A DNA stretch of 59,771 bases, from assembly GCF_030651835.1 (NCBI RefSeq), contig NZ_JAUSBX010000158.1, forward strand, positions 1-59,771, read 5' to 3'. The position numbers were made by a program, and so were the translations under genes. The notes beneath the pieces were generated by a model. That model worked only from the letters and a program-made list of their open reading frames with translations. It ran no database searches and had not been told where the DNA came from. This document shows, one piece after another, positions 35,130 through 44,665 of this stretch. Position 1 is the first letter of the stretch, and the number at the start of each line of letters is the position of its first letter. This DNA comes from Methylicorpusculum sp. (GTDB taxonomy: Bacteria; Pseudomonadota; Gammaproteobacteria; Methylococcales; Methylomonadaceae).

Positions 35130-37877
35130 ATGACTGCACAATACATATATGCCTTTCAAAAAGGCGACGGTAAAAACAAGGTGCTTCTGGGCGGCAAGGG
35201 TGCAAATCTATGCGAAATGACGCAAATTGGTCTGAATGTACCCCCCGGCTTTGTAATCACTACAGAAGCCTGCCTGGACTATCTCCAAAATCATCAATTA
35301 CCTGAAGGGTTAATGGATGAAGTACGTGCCAACATTGCTGAAATTGAAGCGCTAAGCGACAAAAAGTTCGGCGACAGCGAAAATCCATTACTGGTCTCAG
35401 TCAGATCCGGATCAGCCATTTCCATGCCGGGCATGATGGATACCATCTTGAACCTGGGATTGAACAAACTTACCTTAAACGGCCTGATCGAACATACCGG
35501 CGACACCCGCTTTGCCTATGACGCTTATCGCCGTTTCATTCAGTTATTCGGCAAGGTTGCATTGGGTATCGACGATGAAAAATTCGACCATCATTTTGCC
35601 GAAATCAAAAGACAAGCAGGCATCAAGGCCGATGTCGGCCTGGACGCCGAGCATTTACGCCAGATCAGTGAATTATTTTTGCAGGTTGTGCAAGAAGAAA
35701 CCGGCAGACCTTTTCCTGAAGATGTTTACGAACAGCTGGAACTGTCCATCAAAGCCGTATTCAACTCCTGGATGGGTAAACGTGCTGTCGATTACCGCCG
35801 CGAATTCCATATCACCCCTAAAATGGCCAACGGTACCGCTGTCAATGTCGTGACCATGGTATTCGGCAACATGGGTAACGATTGCGCGACCGGTGTCGGA
35901 TTTACGCGTAACCCCGGCACCGGCGTCAATGAAATGTACGGCGAGTATTTGGTCAATGCCCAAGGCGAAGACGTCGTTGCCGGTATTCGCACACCTAAAC
36001 CGGTGCAAGAGTTGTCCAATGAAATGCCGGAAATCTACCGCCAGCTGGTGGACCTGCGCAACAAACTGGAATCACATTACAAAGAGGTTCAGGATTACGA
36101 ATACACCATCGAACGCGGCGTTTTATATTGCCTGCAAACCCGTAACGGCAAGATGAATGCTGCAGCAATGGTCAAAACCTCCGTCGACATGGTAGCAGAG
36201 GGTCTGATCAGCAAGGAAAAGGCGTTACTGCGCATCAACCCTGAGTTGCTGGAGCAATTGCTTCACCCTCAACTGGACCCCAACAACAAGATTCCTTCGG
36301 TAGCTCAAGGCTTACCCGCATCACCCGGCGCGGCTTGCGGAAAATGCGTATTCGATGCCGACTCGGCGGAAATTTTGGGTCGTTCAGGACAAGCCGTTAT
36401 CTTGCTCAGAGAAGAAACAAAACCGGAAGACATTCACGGCTTTTTTGCTTCACAAGGCATATTGACCAGCCGCGGAGGAAAAACATCCCACGCTGCAGTG
36501 GTCGCCAGAGGCATGGGCAAGGCCTGTGTAGCAGGCGCCGAAGACATCAAAATTGATGTGCGCGCCCGTCTCGCCGTCATTGGTGACATCCATATTCGCG
36601 AAGGAGACACCATCACTATTGACGGAAGTTCCGGTCTGATTTACCTGGGACGTATCGACACCATTGAACCCAAATTTTCTGAAGATTTGAAAACCCTGTT
36701 ATCGTGGGCTGATGAATATGCTGTCATAAAAGTCCATGCTAACGTCGATACGCCGGAACGTGCCCAACTAGCGGCCAGTTACGGCGCAACCGGCATTGGC
36801 TTGTGCCGGACGGAACGGATGTTCAATGCCTCCGACCGCCTGCCGTTGGTAATTGACATGATCCTGGCTAACACGAAAGAGGAACGCCAGGAAGCACTGG
36901 AGAAACTATTCCCGATTCAAAGAGATGATTTCCGGGAATTGTTCGAAGCCATGTCCCCCTACCCGGTGACTGTTCGCTTGTTAGACCCGCCCATGCATGA
37001 ATTTTTACCGGGCGAACATCAACTCGAAGAGGAAATCCAGGCGCTTAACACCTATAAAACCATGATCAGGGGCCAGCAAGTTACCCTTGATACACTGGGT
37101 GAAGGCAGCTTGTTACCTGCGCCGTTTAATCAACTGAATGAAGAACTCATCAATAAGGCGATTGCCAAAAAAGAATTGATGCTGAAAAAAGTCAGAGAAC
37201 TGTATGAAGTCAACCCGATGCTGGGTCATCGCGGGGTTCGTCTGGGCATGTCCTATCCGGAAATTTACCAAATGCAGATCCGCTCGATTTTGGAAGCGGC
37301 CGCCATCTGCACCAAACAACGCAAGTCGATTATGCCGCAAATTATGGTGCCGCAGGTCATCACCGTCCAGGAATTGATTCAAGTCAAAAAATACGTTGAT
37401 CAGATTCAACAGGAAGTGGAAAGCCAATACGGTATAGCACTGGATTTCAAATTCGGCACGATGATAGAAACAGTCAGGGCTTGCACCCGTGCAGGACATC
37501 TGGCTGAAGTTGCCGAGTTTTTCTCGTTTGGCACCAATGATTTGACCCAGGCTACCTTTTCATTCTCGCGTGAGGACGCTGAAAACAAATTCTTGCCGCT
37601 CTACAACGAAACAGGCTTACTGGAAGACAACCCTTTCGAAGTACTCGATGCCAAAGGCGTGGGTCAATTGATGGAAATGACGGCATTAGCAGGCCGTAAA
37701 ACGCGTCCTGGCATGAAAATCGGCATTTGTGGTGAGCAAGGCGGACATCCGGAATCCATCCGCTTCTGCCATCACATCAAACTGGATTACGTGTCCTGCT
37801 CGGCACCTCGCATACCCATTGCCCGATTGGCTGCAGCTCATGCCAAGCTTTTGGAAAATGAATACACCATTGGTTAA
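35130..37877 (+). CDS. ppdK: pyruvate, phosphate dikinase
   Basis: A 915-residue enzyme interconverting pyruvate + ATP + Pi and phosphoenolpyruvate + AMP + PPi. N-terminal ATP-grasp domain (LLGGKGANLCEM, near residue 20), central swivelling domain with the phospho-His loop GGKTSHAAVVARG, and C-terminal PEP-binding barrel (CGEQGGHPES and ending in LDYVSCSAPRIPIARLAAAH, with the catalytic Cys in CGEQGG). Length is normal. The start is the ATG at 35130 after GGGAACTAAC, not the TTG 12 bases earlier. In methanotrophs PPDK works with PPi-dependent phosphofructokinase in pyrophosphate-based glycolysis, which fits the presumed host. Confidence 0.96.
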   Translation: MTAQYIYAFQKGDGKNKVLLGGKGANLCEMTQIGLNVPPGFVITTEACLDYLQNHQLPEGLMDEVRANIAEIEALSDKKFGDSENPLLVSVRSGSAISMPGMMDTILNLGLNKLTLNGLIEHTGDTRFAYDAYRRFIQLFGKVALGIDDEKFDHHFAEIKRQAGIKADVGLDAEHLRQISELFLQVVQEETGRPFPEDVYEQLELSIKAVFNSWMGKRAVDYRREFHITPKMANGTAVNVVTMVFGNMGNDCATGVGFTRNPGTGVNEMYGEYLVNAQGEDVVAGIRTPKPVQELSNEMPEIYRQLVDLRNKLESHYKEVQDYEYTIERGVLYCLQTRNGKMNAAAMVKTSVDMVAEGLISKEKALLRINPELLEQLLHPQLDPNNKIPSVAQGLPASPGAACGKCVFDADSAEILGRSGQAVILLREETKPEDIHGFFASQGILTSRGGKTSHAAVVARGMGKACVAGAEDIKIDVRARLAVIGDIHIREGDTITIDGSSGLIYLGRIDTIEPKFSEDLKTLLSWADEYAVIKVHANVDTPERAQLAASYGATGIGLCRTERMFNASDRLPLVIDMILANTKEERQEALEKLFPIQRDDFRELFEAMSPYPVTVRLLDPPMHEFLPGEHQLEEEIQALNTYKTMIRGQQVTLDTLGEGSLLPAPFNQLNEELINKAIAKKELMLKKVRELYEVNPMLGHRGVRLGMSYPEIYQMQIRSILEAAAICTKQRKSIMPQIMVPQVITVQELIQVKKYVDQIQQEVESQYGIALDFKFGTMIETVRACTRAGHLAEVAEFFSFGTNDLTQATFSFSREDAENKFLPLYNETGLLEDNPFEVLDAKGVGQLMEMTALAGRKTRPGMKIGICGEQGGHPESIRFCHHIKLDYVSCSAPRIPIARLAAAHAKLLENEYTIG

Positions 37878-37904
37878 TCACCAATAGTCCCATCCACTTA
37901 TTGC

Positions 37905-37926
37905 AGGGCGAGCAATGTCTCGCCCT
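37905..37926 (+). terminator. possible terminator hairpin after ppdK
   Basis: Perfect 8-bp stem AGGGCGAG / CTCGCCCT with a 6-base loop, 28 bases past the stop. It lacks a T-run, so it may be a message-end stabiliser or a rho-dependent site. Confidence 0.45.
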
Positions 37927-38040
37927 GATCCTGAGCACCAAATTGCCGGACGGCAACGGCTTCAGTTCCCCTGATTAAATCTTAATTTATCACCTTATCA
38001 GACGAAGATCCCTGCGCTTTAAAGAAGTTACCTTCTCAAA

Positions 38041-38652
38041 TCAGCTCAACATTCCCGCTTTGATAATAAAGGCTTCCACATCTGCCAGGCCATGACCGGT
38101 TTTCAGATTGGTAAATACAAAGGGTCGTTCGCCGCGCATTTTTTTCGCATCCCGGTCCATCACTTCCAGCGACGCACCAACATAAGGCGCGAGATCGATT
38201 TTGTTGATCACCAATAAATCCGAGCGGGTAATACCCGGCCCGCCTTTACGTGGAATTTTGTCGCCTGCCGACACATCAATGACATAAAGGGTCAGATCGG
38301 CCAACTCTGGACTGAATGTCGCACTCAGATTATCGCCACCGCTCTCGACCATCACGAAATCAAGGTTGCCCATGCGTTCGCACAATTCTTCAACAGCAGC
38401 CAGATTCATGGAGGCATCTTCGCGGATTGCGGTATGGGGACAACCGCCGGTTTCCACACCCATGATCCGTTCTTCCGGCAAGGCCTGGCTGCGAATTAAA
38501 AATTGCTGATCTTCACGCGTGTAAATATCGTTGGTCACGACACCGATCTCAAAGTTATCGCGCATTTTTTTACACAGCGCGTCAACTAACGCCGTTTTAC
38601 CGGAACCAACCGGACCGCCTATGCCTACTCTTAATACTTGTTTGTCATTCAT
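38041..38652 (-). CDS. ureG: urease accessory GTPase UreG
   Basis: A 203-residue SIMIBI-class GTPase that delivers nickel to apo-urease with UreE and UreF. P-loop [11 protein letters not shown] near the N-terminus; [17 protein letters not shown] carries the metal-binding CPH motif; [12 protein letters not shown] is the guanine-specificity loop. Length is normal. It is the last gene of the urease group on the minus strand; downstream lies the convergent ppdK. UreF ends 88 bases upstream. Confidence 0.97.
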   Translation of the reverse strand: MNDKQVLRVGIGGPVGSGKTALVDALCKKMRDNFEIGVVTNDIYTREDQQFLIRSQALPEERIMGVETGGCPHTAIREDASMNLAAVEELCERMGNLDFVMVESGGDNLSATFSPELADLTLYVIDVSAGDKIPRKGGPGITRSDLLVINKIDLAPYVGASLEVMDRDAKKMRGERPFVFTNLKTGHGLADVEAFIIKAGMLS

Positions 38653-38739
38653 TTTATGTCTCTCAATAAAACGTTGGATTTAACGGGCGAACGCCCCCGA
38701 TTCAGCTTAACCAAATCGAGACCGTGCTGTTTAATAATT

Positions 38740-39420
38740 TCAAGAACGAAATAATCGCGAATATTGCATTTCATGGCGACTGCTGGCCAACGCCAATCCA
38801 AATACACTACCGCCAATTTCTTCATCGCTGATGCTGACTACCTGCTGCACCAACACAGGAAGTTGAGCGGATAATTGCATCAGTAATTTTTGACCCGCCA
38901 CTTGGCCTAGCGGCACCAATTTCACCGCGCAAAGCACTTGATTTTCCAGCCAACCCCACAGATAGCCGGCAATCGCATCGGTTTTGGTGATTTGCCAACG
39001 CACTGCCGCCAAGCTGAATAATGTCGCCAGCGTCGCATCGGGCCGCCGCAGCCAGGCTTGTGCTTCGGCTATTTCCAGCTTATCCAGCAAACGGGCCAAA
39101 GCTTGACCGGTTTGACGATCTTCACTGCGCAATTCCGCAGTTTCCCGGCAAGCGATCAGCGTCTGACTCCAGTGGTCAACGGCATGTAAGTCATCGTAAT
39201 GCCAGGCATCGTATAAACGCGCCAAAACAGGCGCATCGACACGGGCCAAAGCCTCGCCAAGCAGACCGTCTAACCAGGCAGCTGCATCATCGGCAGTGAC
39301 TATCCAGCCGTCGTCAACCGCACTTTCCATACCTTGCGAATAGCTGTACATGCCGATAGGCAAGCCGGGGCTAACCAGCTGCAGCAGCCTGAGCAGCGAA
39401 AGATCAGTGCCCGTGACCAT
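38740..39420 (-). CDS. ureF: urease accessory protein UreF
   Basis: A 226-residue helical protein that binds UreD and UreG to form the urease maturation complex. Typical features are LLQLVSPGLPIGMYSYSQG near the N-terminus and EIGGSVFGLALASSRHE near the C-terminus. The ATG at 39420 overlaps the end of ureE by 17 bases, which suggests translational coupling. A TTG 24 bases upstream would lengthen it without support. Its place between ureE and ureG is the usual order. Confidence 0.94.
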   Translation of the reverse strand: MVTGTDLSLLRLLQLVSPGLPIGMYSYSQGMESAVDDGWIVTADDAAAWLDGLLGEALARVDAPVLARLYDAWHYDDLHAVDHWSQTLIACRETAELRSEDRQTGQALARLLDKLEIAEAQAWLRRPDATLATLFSLAAVRWQITKTDAIAGYLWGWLENQVLCAVKLVPLGQVAGQKLLMQLSAQLPVLVQQVVSISDEEIGGSVFGLALASSRHEMQYSRLFRS

Positions 39421-39835
39421 GATAAGCCCCGGATTCAGGTTCAAAAGGGAGGGTTACATGTTCAACGGTCAAACCCAAACCGACCAGCATTTGATCGAGT
39501 ACATGATCGGCCAAAAAACGTAATTCGTTTGGCAGGATTTGCAAGGCAATATGGCGATTACCAAGGTGATAGCAGGCTCTTGCCAACAACAATGGGTCTT
39601 CGCATTTAACAACCGACAGTTCTTCGGGTTCCGCATCGACTCGCACTTTAAAGCCTTGCCCGTTGGTCAATATCGCACCATGGCGCAAGGTTTGCCCGCG
39701 AGGCAAAAATACGCCAACGTGTCGTCCGCCTTGAGTGACCGCAGGCTGTCTTGATTTTTGGCGCTCGTTGTAAGGAAGGGTCAGGGTATCGTCGGGTTGT
39801 TCGTTTGTTGTCGTGGTTTCGGTGAGTTTTAGCAT
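39404..39835 (-). CDS. ureE: urease accessory nickel chaperone UreE
   Basis: A 143-residue nickel-binding metallochaperone. It has the UreE core (LTLPYNERQKSRQ, GVFLPRGQTLRHG, YHLGNRHIALQI) and a short histidine-rich end (YHGHGH) that can hold nickel. The tail is far shorter than the 10-His tails of some UreE proteins. The ATG at 39835 is chosen over a TTG two codons upstream. It is the first gene after the RES island, so transcription from ureC would have to run through about 2.4 kb to reach it unless there is a local promoter. Confidence 0.94.
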   Translation of the reverse strand: MLKLTETTTTNEQPDDTLTLPYNERQKSRQPAVTQGGRHVGVFLPRGQTLRHGAILTNGQGFKVRVDAEPEELSVVKCEDPLLLARACYHLGNRHIALQILPNELRFLADHVLDQMLVGLGLTVEHVTLPFEPESGAYHGHGH

Positions 39836-39857
39836 CTTCAATTTTGTAGTTATGTAG

Positions 39858-39886
39858 GTTGGGTTAGGCGATAGCCGTAACCCAAC
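39858..39886 (+). repeat. GTTGGGTT palindrome, copy 1
   Basis: GTTGGGTTAGGC and GCCGTAACCCAAC pair into a hairpin with a short loop. Related palindromes are at 51073-51102, 55286-55314 and 58324-58355. It lies just upstream of ureE. Confidence 0.6.
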
Positions 39887-39910
39887 GGACTCAGACTAAA
39901 TAATCGCCAT

Positions 39911-40246
39911 CGTTTTTATGGTGTCGCTATCGCGACGGTTGTTTTAATGTCGGTTCTCGGACCGACAGCCGAGGTACTTTCTTTTGCGTCGCCAAAAGAA
40001 AGTATCCAAAGAAAAGGCGACCCGGATTCCGCCTTTCTCCTGCGCTTTTACGAAAACCATCCATGGTTTTCGCCCTACGGGCCAGCCTATCGGCTGTTCA
40101 AATTTGCTCCCGGCAAATTTGTCGCTTTTGCCGAGGGTTTTCGGAAGGGGCTTCCCAGCCCCTCCGAAAACGAGCGGCATCCCTGCCGCTCCCCTAACGG
40201 GCTATCCTCGCCAAAAGCTCCGATGCTCGGGGCGGAATGACGGGAG
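39911..40246 (+). repeat. long inverted repeat, left arm of the RES island
   Basis: About 335 bp whose reverse complement recurs at 41659-41922. Near-identical segments include GGTGTCGCTATCGCGAC, TCGGTTCTCGGACCGACA, AAGGCGACCCGGATTCCGCC, CCCTTCCGAAAAC-type and GAGCGGCATCCCTGCCGCTC. The left arm has about 80 extra bases in the middle (around 40056-40130). The two arms face each other around the RES gene. Confidence 0.85.
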
Positions 40247-40499
40247 GTAAACTGTCCTAAATTCAGCAGTAAATCATAAATAATTAGTAACTCTTCCTGC
40301 TATTCTAAAAAGGTACGCAATAAGTACTCTACTTGGCTTATTTATTGATTATTAATACTTTGTTGGATTGATCCTTCTTGTTGGTTTTTCAAGTTCAAAC
40401 AAACTAGTGGCGCTAGGTTTCTCTTTTTCACAAAAACAGTCATTTTCACAAAAAACAAAAAATTACGACTGAATTTTTTCCGATATTTTTTGAGCTTGG
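40247..40499. other. gap between left repeat arm and RES gene
   Basis: AT-rich, with no gene seen. No terminator with a T-run is evident after the RES stop codon. Confidence 0.5.
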
Positions 40500-41489
40500 T
40501 TAAATTAACCCGAGTATTTTTCCATAATTCTCGTCTTTGTGAGCATATCGAAAATGCTCGGTAACAATTTGGGTAGGAACATACTCAATATGTTCATATC
40601 CATCTTTACTAATAGGCTTTGTAATATCTGATATAAAACCGTTAATAAAGGTCACCTCTTGGTGGCTGTATCCATGATCTTGAAATAAGCTAGGTGTTAT
40701 TAAAGGCTTTGAAAAATCGATGAGTGTTATATCGTTTAATAATTTAAATTTGGCAACAGTCGCTGTTTTTCCAATATCATTGTTTGAGTCAAAAGTTTCT
40801 TTAATTGCTGTACCAATATCAAAAGCACCATAAAACATTGGAATACCTGCTGGACTCATTCTATTTGAATATTTGGCATACTTTATTTCTGGAGTGCCTA
40901 ACTCTGTAGCCTTTGTTAGCTTTTTTGATTTGTCATGGATTCTCACTCTATAGAAAAAGGTTCCTTTTTTAATCGTAGTGTAGAGTTCAGTACTTTTGAT
41001 AACGTTGCTCAACTCTTCTAAAAATTTATGTGGTGAAACTGCATCAGCATAATAATCATCGTTACGTCGGTAGAATACATAGCGTGATTTATGTTTAACA
41101 ACATCAACAAACTGATTCCAGTCAAAACATAAAGCCTCAGATAATTCAGGCATGTAATACAGTTTTTCACACCATGACCTATCACTTAACGATTCACAGA
41201 CAGCATCAAATAAATCATTATTATCAGTTAAATCAATACCGTAATCGGCCAATAGTTCTTCAATTCCGAAACTCTTGCCATCATCTTTGTCTACGAGATC
41301 ATCAAGAGGGTCTCCATATTCATTGCTAATATGTTCAAGAAAGAACTCAATAAAACCTTCAAAAGCTACTATTCGTGTCCGCACAGGAGTGCAAGTTTTC
41401 GTGCAATAACTACATTCAGATTCTTCACCTTTTTCTAAAATAAATTCTTTTATATCTTTATCGTTTACACAATGATTACAAACAAACAT
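40500..41489 (-). CDS. RES-domain protein with zinc-finger/HEPN-like N-terminus
   Basis: A 329-residue protein. Cysteines at 4, 7, 26 and 29 (CNHC, CSYC) form a likely zinc site, followed by an acidic helical middle (about 40-150) like the N-terminal domain paired with RES domains. The RES domain (about 175-325) shows FFYRVRIHDKSKK (Arg181), MFYGAFDIGTAIKE (Tyr220, Glu231), which match the NAD+-degrading RES toxins. RES toxins normally have an Xre antitoxin next door; none is here. The gene is AT-rich compared with the urease genes and lies between long inverted repeats within the urease operon, so it looks acquired. It could act as a defence or growth-arrest protein. Confidence 0.82.
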   Translation of the reverse strand: MFVCNHCVNDKDIKEFILEKGEESECSYCTKTCTPVRTRIVAFEGFIEFFLEHISNEYGDPLDDLVDKDDGKSFGIEELLADYGIDLTDNNDLFDAVCESLSDRSWCEKLYYMPELSEALCFDWNQFVDVVKHKSRYVFYRRNDDYYADAVSPHKFLEELSNVIKSTELYTTIKKGTFFYRVRIHDKSKKLTKATELGTPEIKYAKYSNRMSPAGIPMFYGAFDIGTAIKETFDSNNDIGKTATVAKFKLLNDITLIDFSKPLITPSLFQDHGYSHQEVTFINGFISDITKPISKDGYEHIEYVPTQIVTEHFRYAHKDENYGKILGLI

Positions 41490-41525
41490 ATTTTGTATTC
41501 GATCAAATCAAAAATTATTAAACCC

Positions 41526-41597
41526 GTAGGATGTGCTGAACGTAGTGAAGCGCATCGATCGCGAACGATGCGCCTCCTTGCGTCGGCAGCATCCTAC
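41526..41597. repeat. MITE-like palindromic repeat C
   Basis: Ends GTAGGATG and CATCCTAC are inverted copies, and the inside contains a second pair GCGCATCG / CGATGCGC. A partial copy reads CCTCCTGGCGTCGGCACCATCCTAC at about 42150-42175. Such folding elements are common in gammaproteobacterial intergenic DNA. Confidence 0.7.
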
Positions 41598-41658
41598 AAC
41601 ACATTCACAAATCTAACTTGCAAAATCACTAACAGGTTTTCAGCCTGCGACGGGTTTA

Positions 41659-41922
41659 CTCCCGTGATGCCGCCCCGAGCATCGGAGCTTTTGGCGAGAA
41701 TAGCCCGTAGGGGAGCGGCAGGGATGCCGCTCGTTTTCGGAGGGGCTTGGATGCCCCTTCCGAAAACCCTCGACAAAAGCAAGAAGCGCAGGATTAAGGC
41801 GGAATCCGGGTCGCCTTTTCTTTGGGTACTTTCTTTTGGCGACGCAAAAGAAAGTACCTCGGTTGTCGGTCCGAGAACCGACATTAAAACAGACGTCGCG
41901 ATAGCGACACCATAAAAATAGC
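41659..41922 (-). repeat. long inverted repeat, right arm of the RES island
   Basis: Reverse-complement partner of 39911-40246, lacking the roughly 80-bp middle block. The outer ends (GCGACACCATAAAAA here, TTTTTATGGTGTCGC there) match exactly at the outside of the island. Confidence 0.85.
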
Positions 41923-41964
41923 TATGTCTGCGTTAAACATTGACAGCACATCATAGCCGTCATT

Positions 41965-42060
41965 ACAGCAGTAATTGCCGAAATCCGGGTCACAAGACTA
42001 TGAAAGGTCAACGTCATCCATGGACTCTGGACCCCGGTAATCCGTGCCGGGGCGACGCCA
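41965..42060 (+). repeat. repeat family A-prime, copy 2
   Basis: About 95 bp related to 7630-7722: ATTGCCGAAATCCGGGTCAC, then TGAAAGGTCAACG, ATCCATGGACTCTGGACCCC. Non-coding. Confidence 0.6.
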
Positions 42061-42226
42061 ACTATCAAAGCGAGCAGTGCTTTAAAAAACCATGACCGTT
42101 ACGCAAACGACAAACCTTCGCTCCACTCCCCATCTACCCAAACGATGGGCCTCCTGGCGTCGGCACCATCCTACTCATTTAATCTCTACCAATCCCAGCA
42201 ACGGGTTTACTCCCGTTATTCCGCAA

Positions 42227-43930
42227 TCAAAACAAAAAATACCGTTGCGCCATTGGCAATATATCAACAGGTTCGCAGGTCAACAGCATTCCGTCAGCCC
42301 GGACGGAATAGGTTTGAGGATCGACTTCCATCACCGGTTGATAATGATTGTGAATTAAATCTTTTTTACCGATAGTCCGGGTACCCGATACGATGCCGAT
42401 GATTTTTTTCAGCCTTAAAGCAGTGGCCACATCCGCATCAACGGCCGCTTCCGGCAAGAAGATCATCGATGTGGCTGCCGCAGCATCCCCCAAAGATCCG
42501 AACATGGGGCGGTAATGAACCGGTTGCGGTGTCGGGATTGAGGCATTGGGGTCGCCCATGGGCGCCGCCGCAATGAAACCACCTTTTAAAATCAAACTGG
42601 GTTTGACACCGAAAAATGCCGGTTGCCAAAGCACCAGATCAGCCAATTTGCCCACTTCTATGGAGCCGACTTCATGCGCAATGCCATGGCTGATCGCCGG
42701 ATTGATCGTATATTTGGCGATATAACGTTTGATGCGAAAATTATCATTTTTCCCGTTATCTTCGGCCAGACTGCCGCGCTGGGCTTTCATTTTATGCGCA
42801 GTCTGCCAGGTACGAATAACCACCTCGCCGACTCGACCCATGGCTTGAGAATCGGATGAAATCATCGAAAACGCGCCCAAATCATGCAGTATATCTTCGG
42901 CCGCTATCGTTTCGCGGCGAATGCGCGACTCGGCGAAAGCGACATCTTCAGGAATGCCCGGATCAAGATGGTGACAGACCATCAGCATATCCAAATGCTC
43001 ATCCACGGTATTAATGGTATAAGGCCGGGTCGGATTGGTCGATGAAGGCAATACATTGCCCTGACCACAAGCTCTGATGATATCCGGCGCATGACCGCCG
43101 CCGGCCCCTTCGGTATGATAAGTATGGATAGTCCGGCCTTTGAACGCGGCGAACGTATCCTCGACAAAACCGGATTCGTTTAAGGTGTCGGTATGAATGG
43201 CCACCTGAACATCGAAGCGTTCCGCCACTGATAAGCAGCAATCGATAGCCGCAGGGGTGGTCCCCCAATCCTCATGCAGCTTCAAACCCATCACGCCGGC
43301 TCGGATCTGTTCTTCCAGCGCGCCGGGCAAGCTGGCATTGCCTTTGCCGAGCAAGCCGAAATTCATCGGCAAACCGTCCAGCGACTGCAGCATGCGGTGA
43401 ATGTTCCAGGGCCCCGGTGTACAGGTTGTCGCGTTGGTGCCGGTCGCGGGTCCCGTACCACCGCCCAGCATGGTGGTCACACCGGACATCAGCGCTTCTT
43501 CGACCTGTTGCGGACATATAAAATGGATATGCGCATCGATACCGCCCGCCGTTAGTATCTGACCCTCTCCAGCGATAATCTCGGTACCGGGTCCGATTAT
43601 GATATCGACACCATCCTGCACATCGGGATTGCCCGCTTTGCCTATCCCCGCGATACGGCCGTTTTTGACCCCGACATCCGCTTTTATGATGCCCCAATAA
43701 TCAACAATCAAGGCATTGGTAATCACCAAATCCATCGCTATTGATGAATCAACCTGGCTTTGCCCCATACCGTCACGAATGACTTTGCCGCCGCCGAATT
43801 TAACTTCATCCCCATAAATCGTGCGGTCGTCTTCAACTTCCAAAAACAGCCCGGTATCGGCCAGACGAACCTTATCGCCGGTAGTCGGCCCGAACATATC
43901 GGCATAGGCCTGACGGCTTATTTTACTCAT
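42227..43930 (-). CDS. ureC: urease alpha subunit (catalytic)
   Basis: A 567-residue subunit carrying the di-nickel site that splits urea into ammonia and carbamate. Ligand regions seen: DAHIHF, the carbamylated Lys in [34 protein letters not shown] and the mobile-flap CHHLD region. The ATG at 43930 follows GGAGG and overlaps the end of ureB by 8 bases, so translation is coupled; a longer upstream frame is rejected. Downstream in the same direction lie the island repeats and the RES gene instead of ureE. Length is normal. Confidence 0.98.
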   Translation of the reverse strand: MSKISRQAYADMFGPTTGDKVRLADTGLFLEVEDDRTIYGDEVKFGGGKVIRDGMGQSQVDSSIAMDLVITNALIVDYWGIIKADVGVKNGRIAGIGKAGNPDVQDGVDIIIGPGTEIIAGEGQILTAGGIDAHIHFICPQQVEEALMSGVTTMLGGGTGPATGTNATTCTPGPWNIHRMLQSLDGLPMNFGLLGKGNASLPGALEEQIRAGVMGLKLHEDWGTTPAAIDCCLSVAERFDVQVAIHTDTLNESGFVEDTFAAFKGRTIHTYHTEGAGGGHAPDIIRACGQGNVLPSSTNPTRPYTINTVDEHLDMLMVCHHLDPGIPEDVAFAESRIRRETIAAEDILHDLGAFSMISSDSQAMGRVGEVVIRTWQTAHKMKAQRGSLAEDNGKNDNFRIKRYIAKYTINPAISHGIAHEVGSIEVGKLADLVLWQPAFFGVKPSLILKGGFIAAAPMGDPNASIPTPQPVHYRPMFGSLGDAAAATSMIFLPEAAVDADVATALRLKKIIGIVSGTRTIGKKDLIHNHYQPVMEVDPQTYSVRADGMLLTCEPVDILPMAQRYFLF

Positions 43931-44243
43931 GACTGTCCTCCAATGCGCCCATGACTTCCTGACGAAATCCGTAGATTCTGCGCAAACCGCCAAAGGCGAC
44001 GAGCTGAACTTCCCGCTCTTGACCCGGCTCAAAACGGACGGCAGTACCGGCCGGAATATCCAGTCGAAACCCCAGTGCTTTGGCTCTATCAAAAGTCAAT
44101 GCCGGATTGGTTTCAGAAAAATGATAATGCGAACCGACCTGTATTGGCCGGTCTCCAGTATTGGAGATGATTAATCGGATGGTTTTACGTCCGGCGTTCA
44201 GTTCGATATCGCCGTCAGCTGTGATGATTTCACCGGGAATCAT
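43923..44243 (-). CDS. ureB: urease beta subunit
   Basis: A 106-residue structural subunit. It opens [20 protein letters not shown] and contains [13 protein letters not shown] and the ending [13 protein letters not shown], all standard for UreB. It assembles with UreA and UreC into the (alpha-beta-gamma)3 enzyme. Its stop codon overlaps the start of ureC; ureA lies 12 bases upstream. Confidence 0.97.
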   Translation of the reverse strand: MIPGEIITADGDIELNAGRKTIRLIISNTGDRPIQVGSHYHFSETNPALTFDRAKALGFRLDIPAGTAVRFEPGQEREVQLVAFGGLRRIYGFRQEVMGALEDSHE

Positions 44244-44255
44244 GGCGTAACCTAT

Positions 44256-44558
44256 TTATTCAATGGGATTATGGACGGTAACCAATTTGGTTCCGTCCGG
44301 AAATGTGGCTTCAACCTGAACATCGGGCAGCATCTCGCAAACCCCTTCCATGACATCATCACGGTTCAGCAGCGTTCTGCCGAATTCCATCAGTTCCGCG
44401 ACAGTCCGGCCATCTCGCGCACCTTCCATAATGGCGGCGGAAATAAAAGCGACCGTTTCCGGGTAATTGAGTTTCAAGCCCCGCGCCTTTCGGCGTTCGG
44501 CTAATAAGGCTGCAGTAAAAATGAGCAGCTTGTCTTTTTCGCGTGGTGTTAATTGCAT
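44256..44558 (-). CDS. ureA: urease gamma subunit
   Basis: A 100-residue structural subunit with the normal UreA sequence: [20 protein letters not shown] at the start, [18 protein letters not shown], and the ending [14 protein letters not shown]. It precedes ureB by 12 bases and is the first structural gene after ureD. Length is normal. Confidence 0.97.
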   Translation of the reverse strand: MQLTPREKDKLLIFTAALLAERRKARGLKLNYPETVAFISAAIMEGARDGRTVAELMEFGRTLLNRDDVMEGVCEMLPDVQVEATFPDGTKLVTVHNPIE

Positions 44559-44665
44559 AGTGATACCTGTCGCTATGGCATGGTTTAATGGTGATTATTT
44601 AGGGTAGATGACGACTGATGCTTGCCGACCGAACCTCTTGAACCGGATAAATTTTAAATCCTGAC

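Larger units (their letters stand above)
41490..42226. other. right flank of the RES island before ureC
   Basis: No gene. It holds a self-paired repeat (41526-41597), the right arm of the island's inverted repeat (41659-41922), and repeat A-prime copy 2 (41965-42060). Together they separate ureC from the RES gene. Confidence 0.7.

Noticed and set aside
40247-41489. Xre antitoxin partner for the RES protein
   Set aside because: No helix-turn-helix frame was found next to the gene on either strand, so I do not call a toxin-antitoxin pair.
43272-43697. 141-residue frame within ureC on the same strand
   Set aside because: It is an out-of-frame shadow of ureC, rich in Arg and Gly because of codon bias.
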